Shown piece after piece: positions 31,420 through 42,643 of a DNA stretch of 64,000 nt. A program made the translations under genes and the position numbers. Positions within the stretch are counted from its first letter, which is position 1. The number at the start of each line of letters is the position of its first letter. Source of the DNA: Phaeosaccion multiseriatum (taxonomy: Eukaryota; Ochrophyta, other classes); NCBI GenBank assembly GCA_965112735.1, contig OZ218964.1, positions 2,170,001-2,234,000 of the forward strand, written 5' to 3'. The notes beneath the pieces are model-generated. The model did not search any database, was not told the DNA's origin, and saw only the letters and a program-made list of their open reading frames with translations.

Positions 31420-32129
31420 ATAACACCGGGGTATGTGTCACAGGGTGCGCGGGTAGGTAGGGCACAACACAGTAATCCAAGGCAGGCAGGAAGAGAGCGC
31501 GACAGAGACTGTTAGCTAAACACAGCCAGCCAGCCAGCCAGAGAAAGTGATAGAGAGACTGGGAGCCCAAGAGGGAGACAGCCAGAGATGAACACAGACA
31601 GAAGGACAGAGAGACAGAGACCGAGAGACAAGAGCAGGAAGGTGGAGAAGAGCAACATCACGCCCCCATCACCGAGACACCACCTACCCAACAAGACCAC
31701 AAAACAACAAGCAGAAGACGGCGTGGGGCGTGTCCAAAGTGGGAATTCAGGACAGACAGGAACATAATAGGCCAGATACCCTACCAGCATATAGCATCAC
31801 ACTACAACAGTCTGCCCTTACCATGTCCTTCACCAGCATCACACTACAACACAGTCTGCTCTTACCATGCCCCTTCTTCTGGGTGGAGTGTGGCCCGCTG
31901 TACCTCACCACCGGTCCGCCGGAAAGGAAGGCCAGCCCCTGATAGGCGTTGGTAAATACCGTCAGCAGCCAAAGCACGAGCACCCACATGTTGTACATGC
32001 TGCAAGGTGTATCAGGTATGTGGCTGGAACCCGGATTTATGTTTATTGACTTAATAGGAATCATCACCAGCCACCCAAGAAACTGAAAATGTGTGTGTGT
32101 GTGTGTGTGTGCGCGTTGTTGTGTCTCTG

Positions 32130-32232
32130 GTCGGCCCCTGACAAGGTTCTGAGGCGATCCTGGCCAGAACCTGGAACCTGGCCGGCTGACGCCGGCCAGA
32201 ACTTGGAACCCAGAACCTCGTCAGGGGCCGAC
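32130..32232. repeat. Long imperfect palindrome
   Basis: Outer arms GTCGGCCCCTGAC (32130-32142) and GTCAGGGGCCGAC (32220-32232) are perfect reverse complements. An inner pair CTGGCCGGC / GCCGGCCAG flanks a TGAC loop at about 32187-32190. The two centres are offset by about 7 bases, so one arm carries an extra stretch; that stretch looks like a partial copy of the neighbouring CCAGAACCTGG sequence. It could be a MITE-like remnant, a recombination hotspot or a structured transcript element. Confidence 0.7.
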
Positions 32233-32330
32233 TCTGGGACCCACTGGGGGCCTGGGCCTGTTACTCCCCCGCCTGATCGGGGGGGGGGGAGTGCAGGTCC
32301 GGCGCCGCGGTTGAGCCACGAAGGCGAAGA

Positions 32331-32390
32331 GGGATATGATTCATTGACTTAATAGGAGAGGGATATGATTCATTGACTTAATAGGAGAGG
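32331..32390. repeat. 30-bp tandem duplication
   Basis: Two adjacent copies contain GATTCATTGACTTAATAGGA. A related piece, TTATTGACTTAATAGGAATC, occurs near 32042. The duplication lies about 300 bases upstream of the transporter start codon. Confidence 0.75.
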
Positions 32391-32695
32391 GAGAGGAGCG
32401 CTTGAGCCGGCCCAGGAAGGCGCGCTCTCGCTCCGATAGACAAGCAGCATCTGGTGGCTGCAGCTGACGAGGCGGCGAAGCCTGGTCAGGACGTGGCCCT
32501 TGGTGGTGGACGAGCCGGTGCGACTCGTGCGGGAGACGATGTGCTCGACGAGTGCGTGTAGGAGTGATTGCGCCGGTGCGCCGAGTCGTCCGTGGAAGAG
32601 GGGAGATACCTACGCGTGTTGGTGATTGGAAATTCACAACTGGTTCGCCTTGTATCGAAACATAAGCCTGTACCCCTCCTCCAAAGCCGCAGGGG

Positions 32696-34356
32696 ATGAC
32701 AGGCTCTGGCAATGGGCAGGGCGACTCGCTCTTGGGATCAGCTCAGGGGCAGGCGGGGCGGCAGCGGTATAACTCAATCGGGCCAGACGGAGCTCAGCCC
32801 CCAAAAGGGCGGGCTGGGCGAGTGGCCTCCGGGCTCCTGCTGAAGAAGCCCCTGTCGTCCATTCGGAGCCACACAAGGCTTGCAGATGCGGCCATAGACC
32901 TTCCAGCTAGCAGCCCTAATAGTCTAGCAGAGGCAGGCTCAGGGAAGGAGGGGACGGCCACGGCGGGGGAGCACTCGCTGCACAAGACGCTCACTTTATG
33001 GGATCTTATCGTCATCGCAGTAGCCGGTACGGACGCGGACACGGAGGAGGAAAGGGCACAGCGGCCTATCACTGCCGCCCGAAAGCTCAGTTGGTCTTTG
33101 TTGGCTACTTGGTGGGCAAATGCGCGACTGCTGTGAAAGTCAACTGGCCTGCCGCTTACCACCTTTGTCCTTCCCTCCACCCTGCCCCTTTGCCTCCCTC
33201 CGCGAACATCATCACTTGTACTCTTTCTTACGACCCCTGTCCATCTACGAAGGGACACTGGGGAGCGGCGTCTTCGGGCTTGTAGGCTTAATAACCAACA
33301 GGGTGAGCAGAGCACGCCTACGGCAAACTCGTCCCGCCTTGGCCCTCTTCCGTTCTCCCTTGTCTATACACTCACCCGCCCCCCCCCCCCTCCCTCTCTC
33401 CCCCTACCCCCCTCTTCCCCGACCTGAACCCCACATCTGAACACCTCGAACCACCCCTTCGAACAACAACCCAAACCTCCTACCCCATGCAGTACGCGGG
33501 CCCAGCTGCGGTCTTTTCCTGGGTGATTGCCGGCATCGGCTGTACCCTGTCAGGGCTGAGCTTCACCGAGCTGAGCAGCACCATCAACAGCGAGGGTGGC
33601 TGCTACGCGTATGTCTACGTTGCAATGGGCGAGGTGTTTGCAGTTGTGGCCGCCTATTGCCTCACCCTCGAGTTCGGCGTCTCTTCGGCTGCTGTCGCGA
33701 AAAACTGGGGAGACAAAGTGAGGCGTGAGGGGCGAGGGGGGAGGGGGAGGAGTGAGGGGGAGGAGTGAGGGGGAGGAGTGAGGGGGAGGAGGGAGGGGGA
33801 GGAGTGAGGGGGAGGAGGGAGGGGGAGGAGTGAGGGGGAGGAGTGAGGGGGAGGAGGGAGGGGGAGGAGGGAGGGGGAGAAGTGTGGGTAAGGAAGGCTA
33901 TAAGGTGACGGAGAGGTGATCAGGAGAGCGCACTGCTTTCCAATCTCTAACGTGTTTTCACCTCCCCCCCGTCCTCCTCCTCCTCCTCCTCCTCCTCCTC
34001 CTCCTCCTCCTCCTCCTCCTCCTCCTCCTCCTCCTCCTCCTCCTCCTCCTCCTCCTCCTCCTCCTCCTCCACCACCACCACCACCACCACCACCACCTCC
34101 TCCTCCTCCTCCTGTTCCTCCTCCTCCTCCCGCTGCCTGGTGTCAGGTGGTAGTATGGCTGCAGACGGTGGAGGACGACCCCGACAACTACGAAGGCTGG
34201 CAGGGGGCCGCCTCTGGAGGCATCGCGGCGGCTGCAGACTACCCACACACCCCCAAACTGCTGGCAGCGGCGCTACAGTTGTTGGCGATGTTTATCATGT
34301 TAAGAGGGATTCAGGCCGGCAAGGTGAGGAGGGGGAGTGAGGGAGGGAGGGATACG

Positions 34357-34417
<61 letters not shown>

Positions 34418-36317
34418 TGAGGCGGAGAGGGAGAGGAGGCAGAGAGAGAGTGGGAGAGAGAGATGGGGGGTGAAAGAACGGGGGAGAGAAGGGGGTGAGA
34501 GGAGAAGGAGAGGGAGGGAGGGCGAGGGGAAGAGGGGGAAATGGAGACCGAGGAGGATGGCAGTGGATGGGGAAGAGAAGGCATTTGATTCCACGCATGG
34601 TGAGGAAGGGGAGGGACAGGCGATGCCGGTGATGCTGCGATCTGCTTCCCTTCACACCTCGCGACCCCCTAACCCCTCCCCCCCCTAACCCCTCCCCTCC
34701 CGTCCCGTCCCGTCCCGTCCCCTCCCCTCCCCTCCCCTCCCCTCCCCTCCCTTCCCCTCCCCTCCCCTCCCCTCCCCTCCCCTCCCCTCCCCTCCCCTCC
34801 CCTCCCCTCCCCTCCCCTCCCCTCCCCTCCCCTCCCCTCCCCTCCCCTCCCCTCCCCTCTCCTCCCCGCCCCTCCCCTCCCCTCCCCTCCCCTCCCCTCC
34901 CCGCTCCTCCCCCCTCAGCGCGTTATGAGCTTCTTCACAGTCCTTAAGATGTTGGTGATTCTCATCATGTGTGGGGCGGGGATTCTGCTGTTCCGCCCTG
35001 GCCACCTCCAACCCTTCGCACCTGAGGGTACGGGGGGAGTGCTGCGTGGAGCAGGAGCGGCCTTCTTTGGCCTGCTGGGTTTTGATGAAGTGTGCATCCT
35101 CTCGGCCGAGGCCAAGAACCCCCTCAGGGATATTGTAAGGCGAAGGAGGGGAGGGGAGAGGGGAGGGGAAGGGGACGGGGCTGAGCAGACTGGTCGCTGG
35201 TGGCTGACCGGCTGGCTGGCTGACCGGCTGGCTGACCGGCTGGCTGACCGGCTGGCTGGCTGACCGGCTGGCTGACCGTCTGGCTGACTGACTGACTGGA
35301 TTGAGCTTTGTCTCTGTGTGCTCTCCTCGCTGTGCTGTGCTTTACTTTTTGCTCTGCTCTGCTTTACTCTGCTCTTCCCCATGTTCCTCTGCCCATTGTC
35401 CGCCCCCCTTCCCTTCCCTTCCCTTCCCTTCCCTTCCCTTCCCTTCCCTTCCCTTCCCTTCCCTTCCCTTCCCTTCCCCTCCAGCCCCTGGCTCTGCTGC
35501 TGTCGCTTGCCGTCATCACCTGTGTACATTGCATCGCCTCACTCGCCATCGTCGGTGTGGTGAGTGGGCCACCAGGGGAGTGTGGCTGGGGCGGGAGGGG
35601 AGCGGCACAGGCGGGAGGGGAAGAAGGGCCTTCTCGTACTGTGGCCCCATGGCAGGGAAGAAGAAGATGAGAAGAGCAAGAAGGAGAAGAAGAAGAAGGA
35701 GAAGGGAGAGAACAAAAAGAATAGGAGCGAGTGTTGCATGTGTGTGCGTAATGGGATCTGTGCTCTGGCGTGGTGCTGCATCGTTCATGTGCCCTCTTTC
35801 CTCCTGTTCTGTTATTTCGCTCAGATGCCCTACGATGAGATCGACCCCAACAGGTATGTGTGTGTGAGAGAGAGAGTGTGTGTGTGAGAGAGAGAGGGAG
35901 ATCAGAAATAGAGCTTTACCCAGAGGACGAAGCACTCCTGCCTCCCTCCCTCACGCCCTCCCTGCTACCTCACCATCCCCCCATAACCCCATGACTGCCA
36001 TTTCCATTGACTGCCATTTCCTCCGCCCCCACCCGCCTGCCCTCCTCCCGTCGCTCACCCCCACACGCCCACATCTCCTCACCCCCCACATGTGGTCGCC
36101 CCCTCCCCCTCTCCTCACCCCCCCCTCACCCCCTCCTCACCCCCTCCTCACCCCCCTCCCCCAGCCCCTTCCTCATCGGCTTCATCGATCGTGGGCTGCC
36201 ATCTCTCGGCTACTTGGTGGCGGTGGGTGAGCTCCTCGCCCTGCCCATCGTCACGCTCGTGTGCTTCCTCGCGCAGCCCCGAATCTTCCACGCCATGGCT
36301 TGCGACGGGTGAGTGAG

Positions 36318-36364
<47 letters not shown>

Positions 36365-38606
36365 CTCTGATTGGGTCTCTCTCTTTTGAGGGGGTCGGCA
36401 CACCTCTATTTTCCACGTCGGTTTTGTTTTCTGTTGCCCTCTCTCTGTCGATCCTCTGTTCCTTCATCCCTCCCTCACGCACCCCCTCCCTCCCTCCCTC
36501 CCTCCCTCCCTCCCTCCCTCCCTCCCTCCCTCCCTCCCTCCCTCCTTCCCTCCCTCCTTTCCTCCCTCCCTCCCTCCTTCCCTCCCTCCCTCCCTCCCTC
36601 CCTCCCTCCCTCCCTCCCTCCCTCCCTCCCTCCCTCCCTCCCTCCCTCCCTCCCTCCCTCCCTCCCTCCCTCCCTCCCTCCCTCCCTCCCTCCCTCCCTC
36701 CGCTGTCCTCCCCTCCCCTCCTTATCCACTACCCCTCCCCCCCCCCCCGCCAGCCTCCTGCCGCGCCTGTTCGCCGAGGCCGATCTGAAGTGGAACACAC
36801 TGGTGTGCGGTGTGGGATGCACGCTCATCGCCCTGTTCGCCCCCTTCGATCAGCTCGACAGTGTTATTAGTGCAGGTGCGTGCGTGAGGGGAGACCTCAC
36901 ACCCGCTCTCCTGCTGTGCTTGAAGTCCTCTTAAGTGGGCAGGGAGCCCTGGGTGGGAAAGCCGTCCTCATCCCCCCCCCCCCCTTCCCTCGCTCCCTCG
37001 CTACTTCGCTCACTCCATCCCCACCCGCCTCTCGCTCCCACCCTCCCTCCCTCCCTCCCTCCCTCCCTCCCTCCCCTTCCCTCCCTCCCTCCCTCCCTCC
37101 TCTTCCCTCCCTCCCTCCCTCCCTCCCTCCCTCCCTCCCTCCCTCGCTCCCTCCCTCCCTCCCTCCCTCACTCCCTCCCTCCCTCCCTCCCTCCCTCCCC
37201 TTTCCTCCCTCCCTCCCCTTCCCTCGCTCCCTCGCTCCCTCCCTCGCTCCCTCCCTCCCTCCCTCCCTCCTCTCCCTCCCTTCCTGCCTCCCTCCCCCCA
37301 TACAGCCGTGCTCGTGGCCTTTAACCTCACCAACAGCTCCCTCATCATCCTGAGGAGGGGTAGCCGTAGCAACACAAATGGCCGTACCACCAACGGCAGC
37401 AGCAACAACAGCAGCAGCAGCGAAGACGAGCCTGCTACCTTCTCGTCGTCCTGCCTGGCCATGGTGCTCCTCATCAACGTCCTCACCCCGGTGGGGGCTG
37501 CGCTGTTCTCCCTATCTCCGACCGCGTCAGCCCCCCCCCCCTTCTCGTCTTCCTCCTCCCTGCCCGCAGCTCTGGCCACCTCCTCTTGGTCCCTCTGGCT
37601 AGGGTGGGCGGTGTGGCTGTCCGTAGTGGTGCTGACAGGCCTCATTGCCTTACGCAAGGAAATCCGTTACCACGGTGCGTATGCTTGGGGGGGTTGGGGT
37701 GTTTGGGGGTTCGGCCGGGGTAAGTGGCACACAGGCCTGGCCGCTTTCACGAACTGAAACTGAAACTGAAACTGAAACAGCTGCTCAGATCTCTCCCTCC
37801 GGCCTTCCTCTCTCTCTCACCCACGAGCCCACAACCCACCTGCTCTTGCACCCTCTGTATTCCTCCTCCCCGCCCCCCTCCCTCCCCTTTCCCCGGGTGG
37901 CGATGACGGCTCTCTTACCATCTTCTCCTCTCTCTCTTGGCCATCCCCCACATGTCGGAGCAGAAGCCGGGGCGAGCGGAGTGGCCGCCTTCGAAGTGCC
38001 ACTTGTGCCGTGGGTGCCTGCGTTGGCTATCTCCGTCAACGGGGTACTTCTCTCACAGCTGCCGCTCAGCTCACTGCTATACAGCGTTGTGGTAAGTCAG
38101 TGAGTGGGGGAGCGAGGGGGAGGGATGGAGCGAGAGAGGGAGGGGAGGAAGGAAGGAAGGAAGGAAGGCTGTCTGTCTTGCCATTAAGCCGAAGGGAAAG
38201 CGACTTGAGTGTGACACGTGGCAAACCGAAAGCATCACAGCCTTACTTGATTGAGCCTTGCACGAGGAAATTCAAGGCCTGGGAAGTGATGTAGTATGGT
38301 GTAACGGCAATATGGGTTTCAGTACATCAAGCAGCTGGCGCTTTCGCTCCCCCCACCAACTGCTGCTGACAGCTACTGTCCCTCCCTGCCTCCCTCCCTT
38401 CCTTCCTCCCTCCCTCCCTCCCTCCCTCCCTCCCTCCCTCCCTCCCTCCCTCCACTGCCATCCCCCCCCCTTAGGCCCTCGGCAGTGTGCTGGCCATGTA
38501 TCTCTGCTACGGAAAGAGCAACAGCGTGGCCCAGCAGAGGGCCGCGAGGAGGGAGGGGAGGGAGCACGCTCACACCGTCACCATCACAGGGGTGAGCCCT
38601 TACTGA
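32696..38606 (+). CDS. APC-superfamily cationic amino-acid transporter (SLC7/CAT-like)
   Basis: Twelve exons give 665 residues: 32696-33026, 33253-33302, 33493-33717, 34147-34323, 34919-35134, 35485-35559, 35825-35853, 36165-36308, 36754-36875, 37306-37674, 37964-38091, 38475-38606. Phases match at all junctions. After a soluble N-terminus of about 100 residues, the sequence LWDLIVIAVAGTLGSGVFG is the unwound first membrane helix of amino acid-polyamine-organocation carriers; its GSGVF motif binds the substrate carboxylate. YAGPAAVFSWVIAGIGC and FTELSSTINSEGGCYAYVYV are the next conserved CAT segments, and GAAFFGLLGFDEVCILSAEA matches the conserved helix 6 region. Further hydrophobic helices follow, up to ALGSVLAMYLCYG before a short charged tail. 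By family it should import basic amino acids at the plasma membrane or vacuole; the true substrate is not determined. The exon 10 loop contains a Ser/Asn-rich insert. Confidence 0.87.
33755..34070. repeat. GGGGAGGAGTGA minisatellite and TCC array
   Basis: Intron of the transporter gene. A GGGGAGGAGTGA-like array follows the donor (about 33755-33885) and a TCC array (33970-34070) lies toward the acceptor at 34146. Confidence 0.92.
34700..34912. repeat. CCCCT pentanucleotide array
   Basis: About 40 units immediately upstream of the acceptor at 34918 of the transporter gene. Confidence 0.95.
36482..36702. repeat. CCCT array
   Basis: About 54 units in the intron before exon 36754-36875 of the transporter gene. 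Confidence 0.95.
37038..37290. repeat. CCCT array with CGCT variants
   Basis: Imperfect array that ends shortly before the acceptor at 37305 of the transporter gene. Confidence 0.93.
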
Positions 38607-39562
38607 AGTCAATGAAGCGTGCGCCTCTGGGAGGACAATAAACAGAGTAGGGCAGCAGAGCCGGGTAGCCACCTCCCGGTCTGAAGCAGACCCTTTATAG
38701 ACAAGAGCAGAGCAAGTTAGAGCCGATTAGAGGAACGGAAAGGCATATAGAGCCAGTCTGCTAGAGGAACGGAAAGGCATATAGAGCCAGTCTGAGACTG
38801 GCATATACACACTACAGTACCAAGTAGCGGCATGAGTGGAGCGTTTCAGGAGCTGCTGCTGCTGCTGCCCATAGGACTGCTGCTGCTGCCCATAGGACTG
38901 CTGCTGCTGTATACGGTACAAGACACGATACAGCTGAGGAAGCGTTTCGTTGGACGAACGATTTTCCCCCATTACTACACTTACCTAAGATTACGTAAGT
39001 GCATTCCTTTCTTCCTTGAGTAAGTAGAGAGGCGAGAGCGTAATGCAATAGCCCTCTCCCTTTCTTTCAATGCGACACGTATCTAAGCTTACGTAAGAGA
39101 GGGTAATGCAATAGGCACCCCTCCGGCCTCTCTCGCTAGCCGCAGCAGGCTTCGACTTCCCTCCACCACACTACATACACCCTGTCCCTCCTCCCCGACA
39201 AGCTGCAGCACCTACTTGTTGCCACAATTCGATATTTTGAACACGATACAACGAATCGCCACCTACTTACACTATGTACACTATGTATTGCTCCTCACCA
39301 ACACCCACTTCCCTACACTTTGTGATGCTGCTGCTCAAATGCAAGCTACTCGAGACTACTCGAGACTCGCTGGCGTCAGGAGGAGGAGGGAGGAGACGGT
39401 GTCCTCCTTGCCTCAAACGGCGGGAGCAGCACGACTACTGAGCACCAGTCCCCGACCGCTCCTTTCCATTTGTCAGCGGTCCACTCCTTTCATGACTCAA
39501 GCTCGACGCGAGAGCGGGCAAGGGGCAAGGGGCAAGGGGCAAGGGGCAAGGGCCGTCCCCCA

Positions 39563-40140
39563 AGGCCCTCCCACCGTCCCTCCCACCATCCCTCCCACCG
39601 TCCCTCCCACCATCCCTCCCACCGTCCCTCCCACCGTCCCTCCCACCATCCCTCCCACCGTCCCTCACACCATCCCTCCCACCATCCCTCCCACCATCCC
39701 TCCCACCATCCCTCCCACCGTCCCTCCCACCATCCCTCCCACCATCCCTCCCACCGTCCCTCCCACCGTCCCTCCCACCATCCCTCCCACCATCCCTCCC
39801 ACCATCCCTCCCACCATCCCTCCCACCGTCCCTCCCACCGTCCCTCCCACCATCCCTCCCACCATCCCTCCCACCATCCCTTCCACCATCCCTCCCACCA
39901 TCCCTCCCACCGTCCCTCCCACCGTCCCTCCCACCGTCCCTCCCACCGTCCCTCCCACCGTCCCTCCCACCATCCCTCCCACCATCCCTCCCACCATCCC
40001 TCCCACCATCCCTTCCACCATCCCTCCCACCATCCCTCCCACCGTCCCTCCCACCGTCCCTCCCACCATCCCTCCCACCGTCCCTCCCACCATCCCTCCC
40101 ACCATCCCTCCCACCATCCCTCCCACCGTCCCTCCCTCCC
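39563..40140. repeat. 12-bp minisatellite CCCTCCCACCRT
   Basis: About 48 units differing mainly at one A/G position, located between convergent genes. Runs of the same variant cluster, which suggests unequal exchange. Confidence 0.96.
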
Positions 40141-40141
40141 T

Positions 40142-40260
40142 CCACCCCCCAAAAATCAAGTCCTCGTCGCGCACAGAGCTCACGATGGCGTCGCGCCCCT
40201 TCACGGGCTTCTTGCCGTCGCTGTCGAGGTTCAGGGTCTCTCTCTCTCCGCCTCCTCCTC
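40142..40260 (-). other. Coding-like fragment of uncertain ownership
   Basis: On the minus strand one frame reads [15 protein letters not shown] and continues [15 protein letters not shown], with a composition unlike the surrounding repeats. It lies just beyond the TAG at 40285 that ends the thioredoxin-like frame. It may be an alternative terminal exon of that gene, for example through a weak donor near 40325, or the remnant of another gene. No good splice pair was found. Confidence 0.3.
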
Positions 40261-40284
40261 CTCCTCCTCCTGCTGCTGCTGCTG

Positions 40285-42380
40285 CTACTGCTGCTGCTTC
40301 GCGGGGGTGGAGTGCCTCAGGTCACTGCTGGCACTTCTGCCCTCCCATCCACTGCCGTCCCTCAGGCCCCTCAGCATGTCGTTCCACTCGTCGAGGTCCC
40401 AGCCCATGTACGGAGACAACATGCCCTCGATGGCAGCCAACGGCGTTGCGAAGGCGCCCTTAATGATGCCGTACTGAGGCGGCGGAGGAGAGAGAAGAGA
40501 CAGCACATCAGGGGGGGATGGCAGCTGACGGACGGCTGGTGGGTCGTGAGCTCCACACTCATGGCTGCCTGGCATGCCATGGGTAGGTTCTAGTAACCTA
40601 AAACTAAAACCGCATCCTGAGCTGCTCGAAAGTTAAGTAAGTATCCGTCGCCACCAGGTGCCCCTCCCCTCCGAGAGCCACGCCAATGGTCCAGAGAGAC
40701 TTACCCCCCCTGACCGCAGCAGTCACGAAAAGTAGAGTCTATGCATGTCACTGAGGACGCTGGGCGAGTCTAACTTGAACTCAAACTCTGACCTCAGATC
40801 TCAGATGACTGCAGGTGCGTACATACCGTACGTAAGGTTACATACCTTGAACTGATAGCGAGTCTGCTGCTCGATACCGGCGTTGGCCATTCCCTGGTGG
40901 AAGAGGCTCTCCGTCACTCCATCCACATGAGTCGCCAGCTGTGAGTGGGGCCGTGTGGGGAGGAGGAGGGGAAGTAGCAGCAGCTGAGAGGGAGAAAGCC
41001 CAGGTGTGGACGACGAGACGTGGGGTGTCCGTTGCCACCTTTCTGCTAGCACTATGGAGTGGACACACTTCAGAGGAAGGCTGGGCTGGGAGGGCAGTTT
41101 GCAAAGATAACTGACATAGTCCTGCTGTTACTGCAAACTCACATCACTCCTACCCCCCCCCCCCCCCCATCCACTGCCATCCCTCTCCTCCTCCCCATCC
41201 GCTGCCATCCCTCTCCTCCTCCCCATCCACTGCCATCCTTCTCCCGTACCAGCCCGAGCTTGGCCTGTAGTGATGAGGCCGTGTCCTGCTCAAGCGCTTC
41301 ATTGTAGAAGCTCTCCTGCCGCTGAATCAACTCCTCCACGAAGGTGAAGGCCCCTGTTGACATGGGGGGGGGGGATTGGAGGACGTGCAGGCATGCAGAC
41401 AGGCAAGACAGGCAGACAGGCAGACAGGCAGACAGGCAGACAGGCAGACAGGCAGACAGGCAGACAGACAGACAGACAGACAGACAGGCAGGCAGGCAGG
41501 CAGGCAGGCAGTCAGACAGGCAGGCAGACAGGCAGGCAGACAGACAGGCAGACAGACAGGCAGCCAGATAGGCAGACAGACAGACAGGCACGCAGGCAGA
41601 CAGGCAGGCCGACAGATAGGCAGACAGATAGGCAGGCAGGCAGACAGGCGGGCAGACAGGCGGGCAGGCAGGGAGGTAGTTCGCAGACGGGTCAGCCTCT
41701 CCTCACTCTTTCGCACGGCAGCAATGAATGAATGAGTGAAGCACGCATGTTTGGGGGGGGGGGCGGTCTCTGGATGTCTGCTCACCGAGAGGATCCGCGG
41801 AATACTCCTTGACCACGTTCGCCGCTTTGGCCGCTTGCCACGCCGCCTGGTGGAAGGGAAGAGGCAGCATGTGGTACCTGCAGAGAAGGCGAAGGGTTGA
41901 CGGGTTGTGACCCTGGGGAGCCCCAGTGCGCTACTCCCACCTAACAACCCACCTCCCCCTCCGTTCCGCACCTGAATAAAACTGTGGGATTGGCCTTGAC
42001 AATGCTAGACATGACGTGCCAATACTCCTGTCGAGTACAAGCAAGGGTTGTGGGGCAAGTGTGAGGTGTGCCATGGGACGGGAGCCCCAGTTGTCATTTA
42101 CCTTAGTGTCTGAGCACGTAATGTCTATAAAGAAGTCCACTACGACGAGCTCTTGGGGATCCGAGCTCTTCCCACCGAAGGTGAATATACTGTACTCGTC
42201 CTTGCTGTAAGGAATGGGAGGACCAGCCTCGAGATCGGTGTCCAACAAAAAGGGTGAAAACAACTGATTTAGGGCCTCGTTTCCCTTCCCAGTGGCATGG
42301 AGCTGCCGCAGTGCGACCCATAGCAGCGACAGGGGGAATATGATCCTCCAGGCGGTGCGCATGGCGTGGAAATGATGCAA
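40285..42380 (-). CDS. Secreted thioredoxin-fold protein (plant-type thioredoxin superfamily, DsbA-like)
   Basis: Six exons with matching phases give 270 residues: 42380-42102, 42027-41972, 41877-41786, 41353-41250, 40938-40846, 40473-40285. The N-terminus has a hydrophobic stretch ([19 protein letters not shown]) that fits a signal peptide; a second Met at 42362 may be the true start. [18 protein letters not shown] is the thioredoxin strand followed by a Cys-x-Asp motif in place of Cxx[14 protein letters not shown], a helical region with [13 protein letters not shown], and [11 protein letters not shown] with the cis-Pro loop follow in the order seen in the plant thioredoxin-superfamily proteins with a CSDS-type site. 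The single Cys suggests a non-classical redox or chaperone role in the secretory route. The C-terminal tail DGSGWEG is encoded by a copy of the dispersed GGCAGTGGATGG motif, so the end may have been extended recently. Confidence 0.75.
41392..41672. repeat. CAGACAGG-type array
   Basis: Interrupted units of GACAGGCA in an intron of the thioredoxin-like gene. Confidence 0.93.
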
Positions 42381-42643
42381 ATTAATTCAATTCAACTTTG
42401 CCGTCCGGTCCTCAGCCAGTAATCAATATATATTACACCCTTAAGCCAGTGTGTCGCATGTTGGTGGTTCAATGGCTTCTGTGAGCCGCCGCATTCCACA
42501 ATAAGTCAATTGCCCATCCATTTTCACCGAGCTATACCTCCGAGTCGTCCAATTTCCCCCTACTATCCACGTCGTACTCCCTTGATCACAAAGCCAATCA
42601 AAGAGTTCAGGCGACCAAAAACCATATGCCAAGAAGGGGCAAG
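42381..42643. promoter_or_regulatory. Short AT-rich divergent promoter region
   Basis: About 260 bases separate the thioredoxin-like start (minus) from the annexin start (plus). The stretch near 42420-42440 holds AATCAATATATATTA, an AT-rich island with TATA-like character that is rare in this window. Both genes are probably transcribed from here; this is inferred from orientation and composition. Confidence 0.5.

Larger units (their letters stand above)
31420..32695. promoter_or_regulatory. Divergent intergenic region between ATPase and transporter
   Basis: About 1.3 kb separate the two divergent genes. It holds a CCAG run (about 31527-31540), a direct duplication with the shared core AGCATCACACTACAAC around 31790 and 31838, a GT tract near 32090-32110, a long imperfect palindrome (32130-32232) and a 30-bp tandem duplication (about 32331-32390). 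No convincing ORF is present. Promoters of both genes are presumed to lie here. Confidence 0.45.
38607..40284. other. Convergent intergenic region with duplications and a minisatellite
   Basis: This lies between the stops of the transporter (plus) and the thioredoxin-like gene (minus). It contains a tandem duplication with the core AGAGGAACGGAAAGGCATAT around 38731 and 38763, repeated GCTGCTGCTGCCCATAGGACT-type units near 38860-38905, and two similar blocks with TTACGTAA near 38993 and 39095. The 12-bp minisatellite at 39563-40140 fills the rest. Open frames across the minisatellite are repeat artefacts. Confidence 0.5.

Noticed and set aside
38832-39023. 63-codon hydrophobic open frame
   Set aside because: Its leucine-rich core is a direct repeat of GCTGCTGCTG units in an intergenic region; no other coding evidence.
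39216-40463. 415-codon plus-strand open frame with Thr-Val/Ile-Pro-Pro repeats
   Set aside because: Most of it is the 12-bp minisatellite, it overlaps exons of the minus-strand thioredoxin-like gene, and the unique N-terminal part resembles no known protein.
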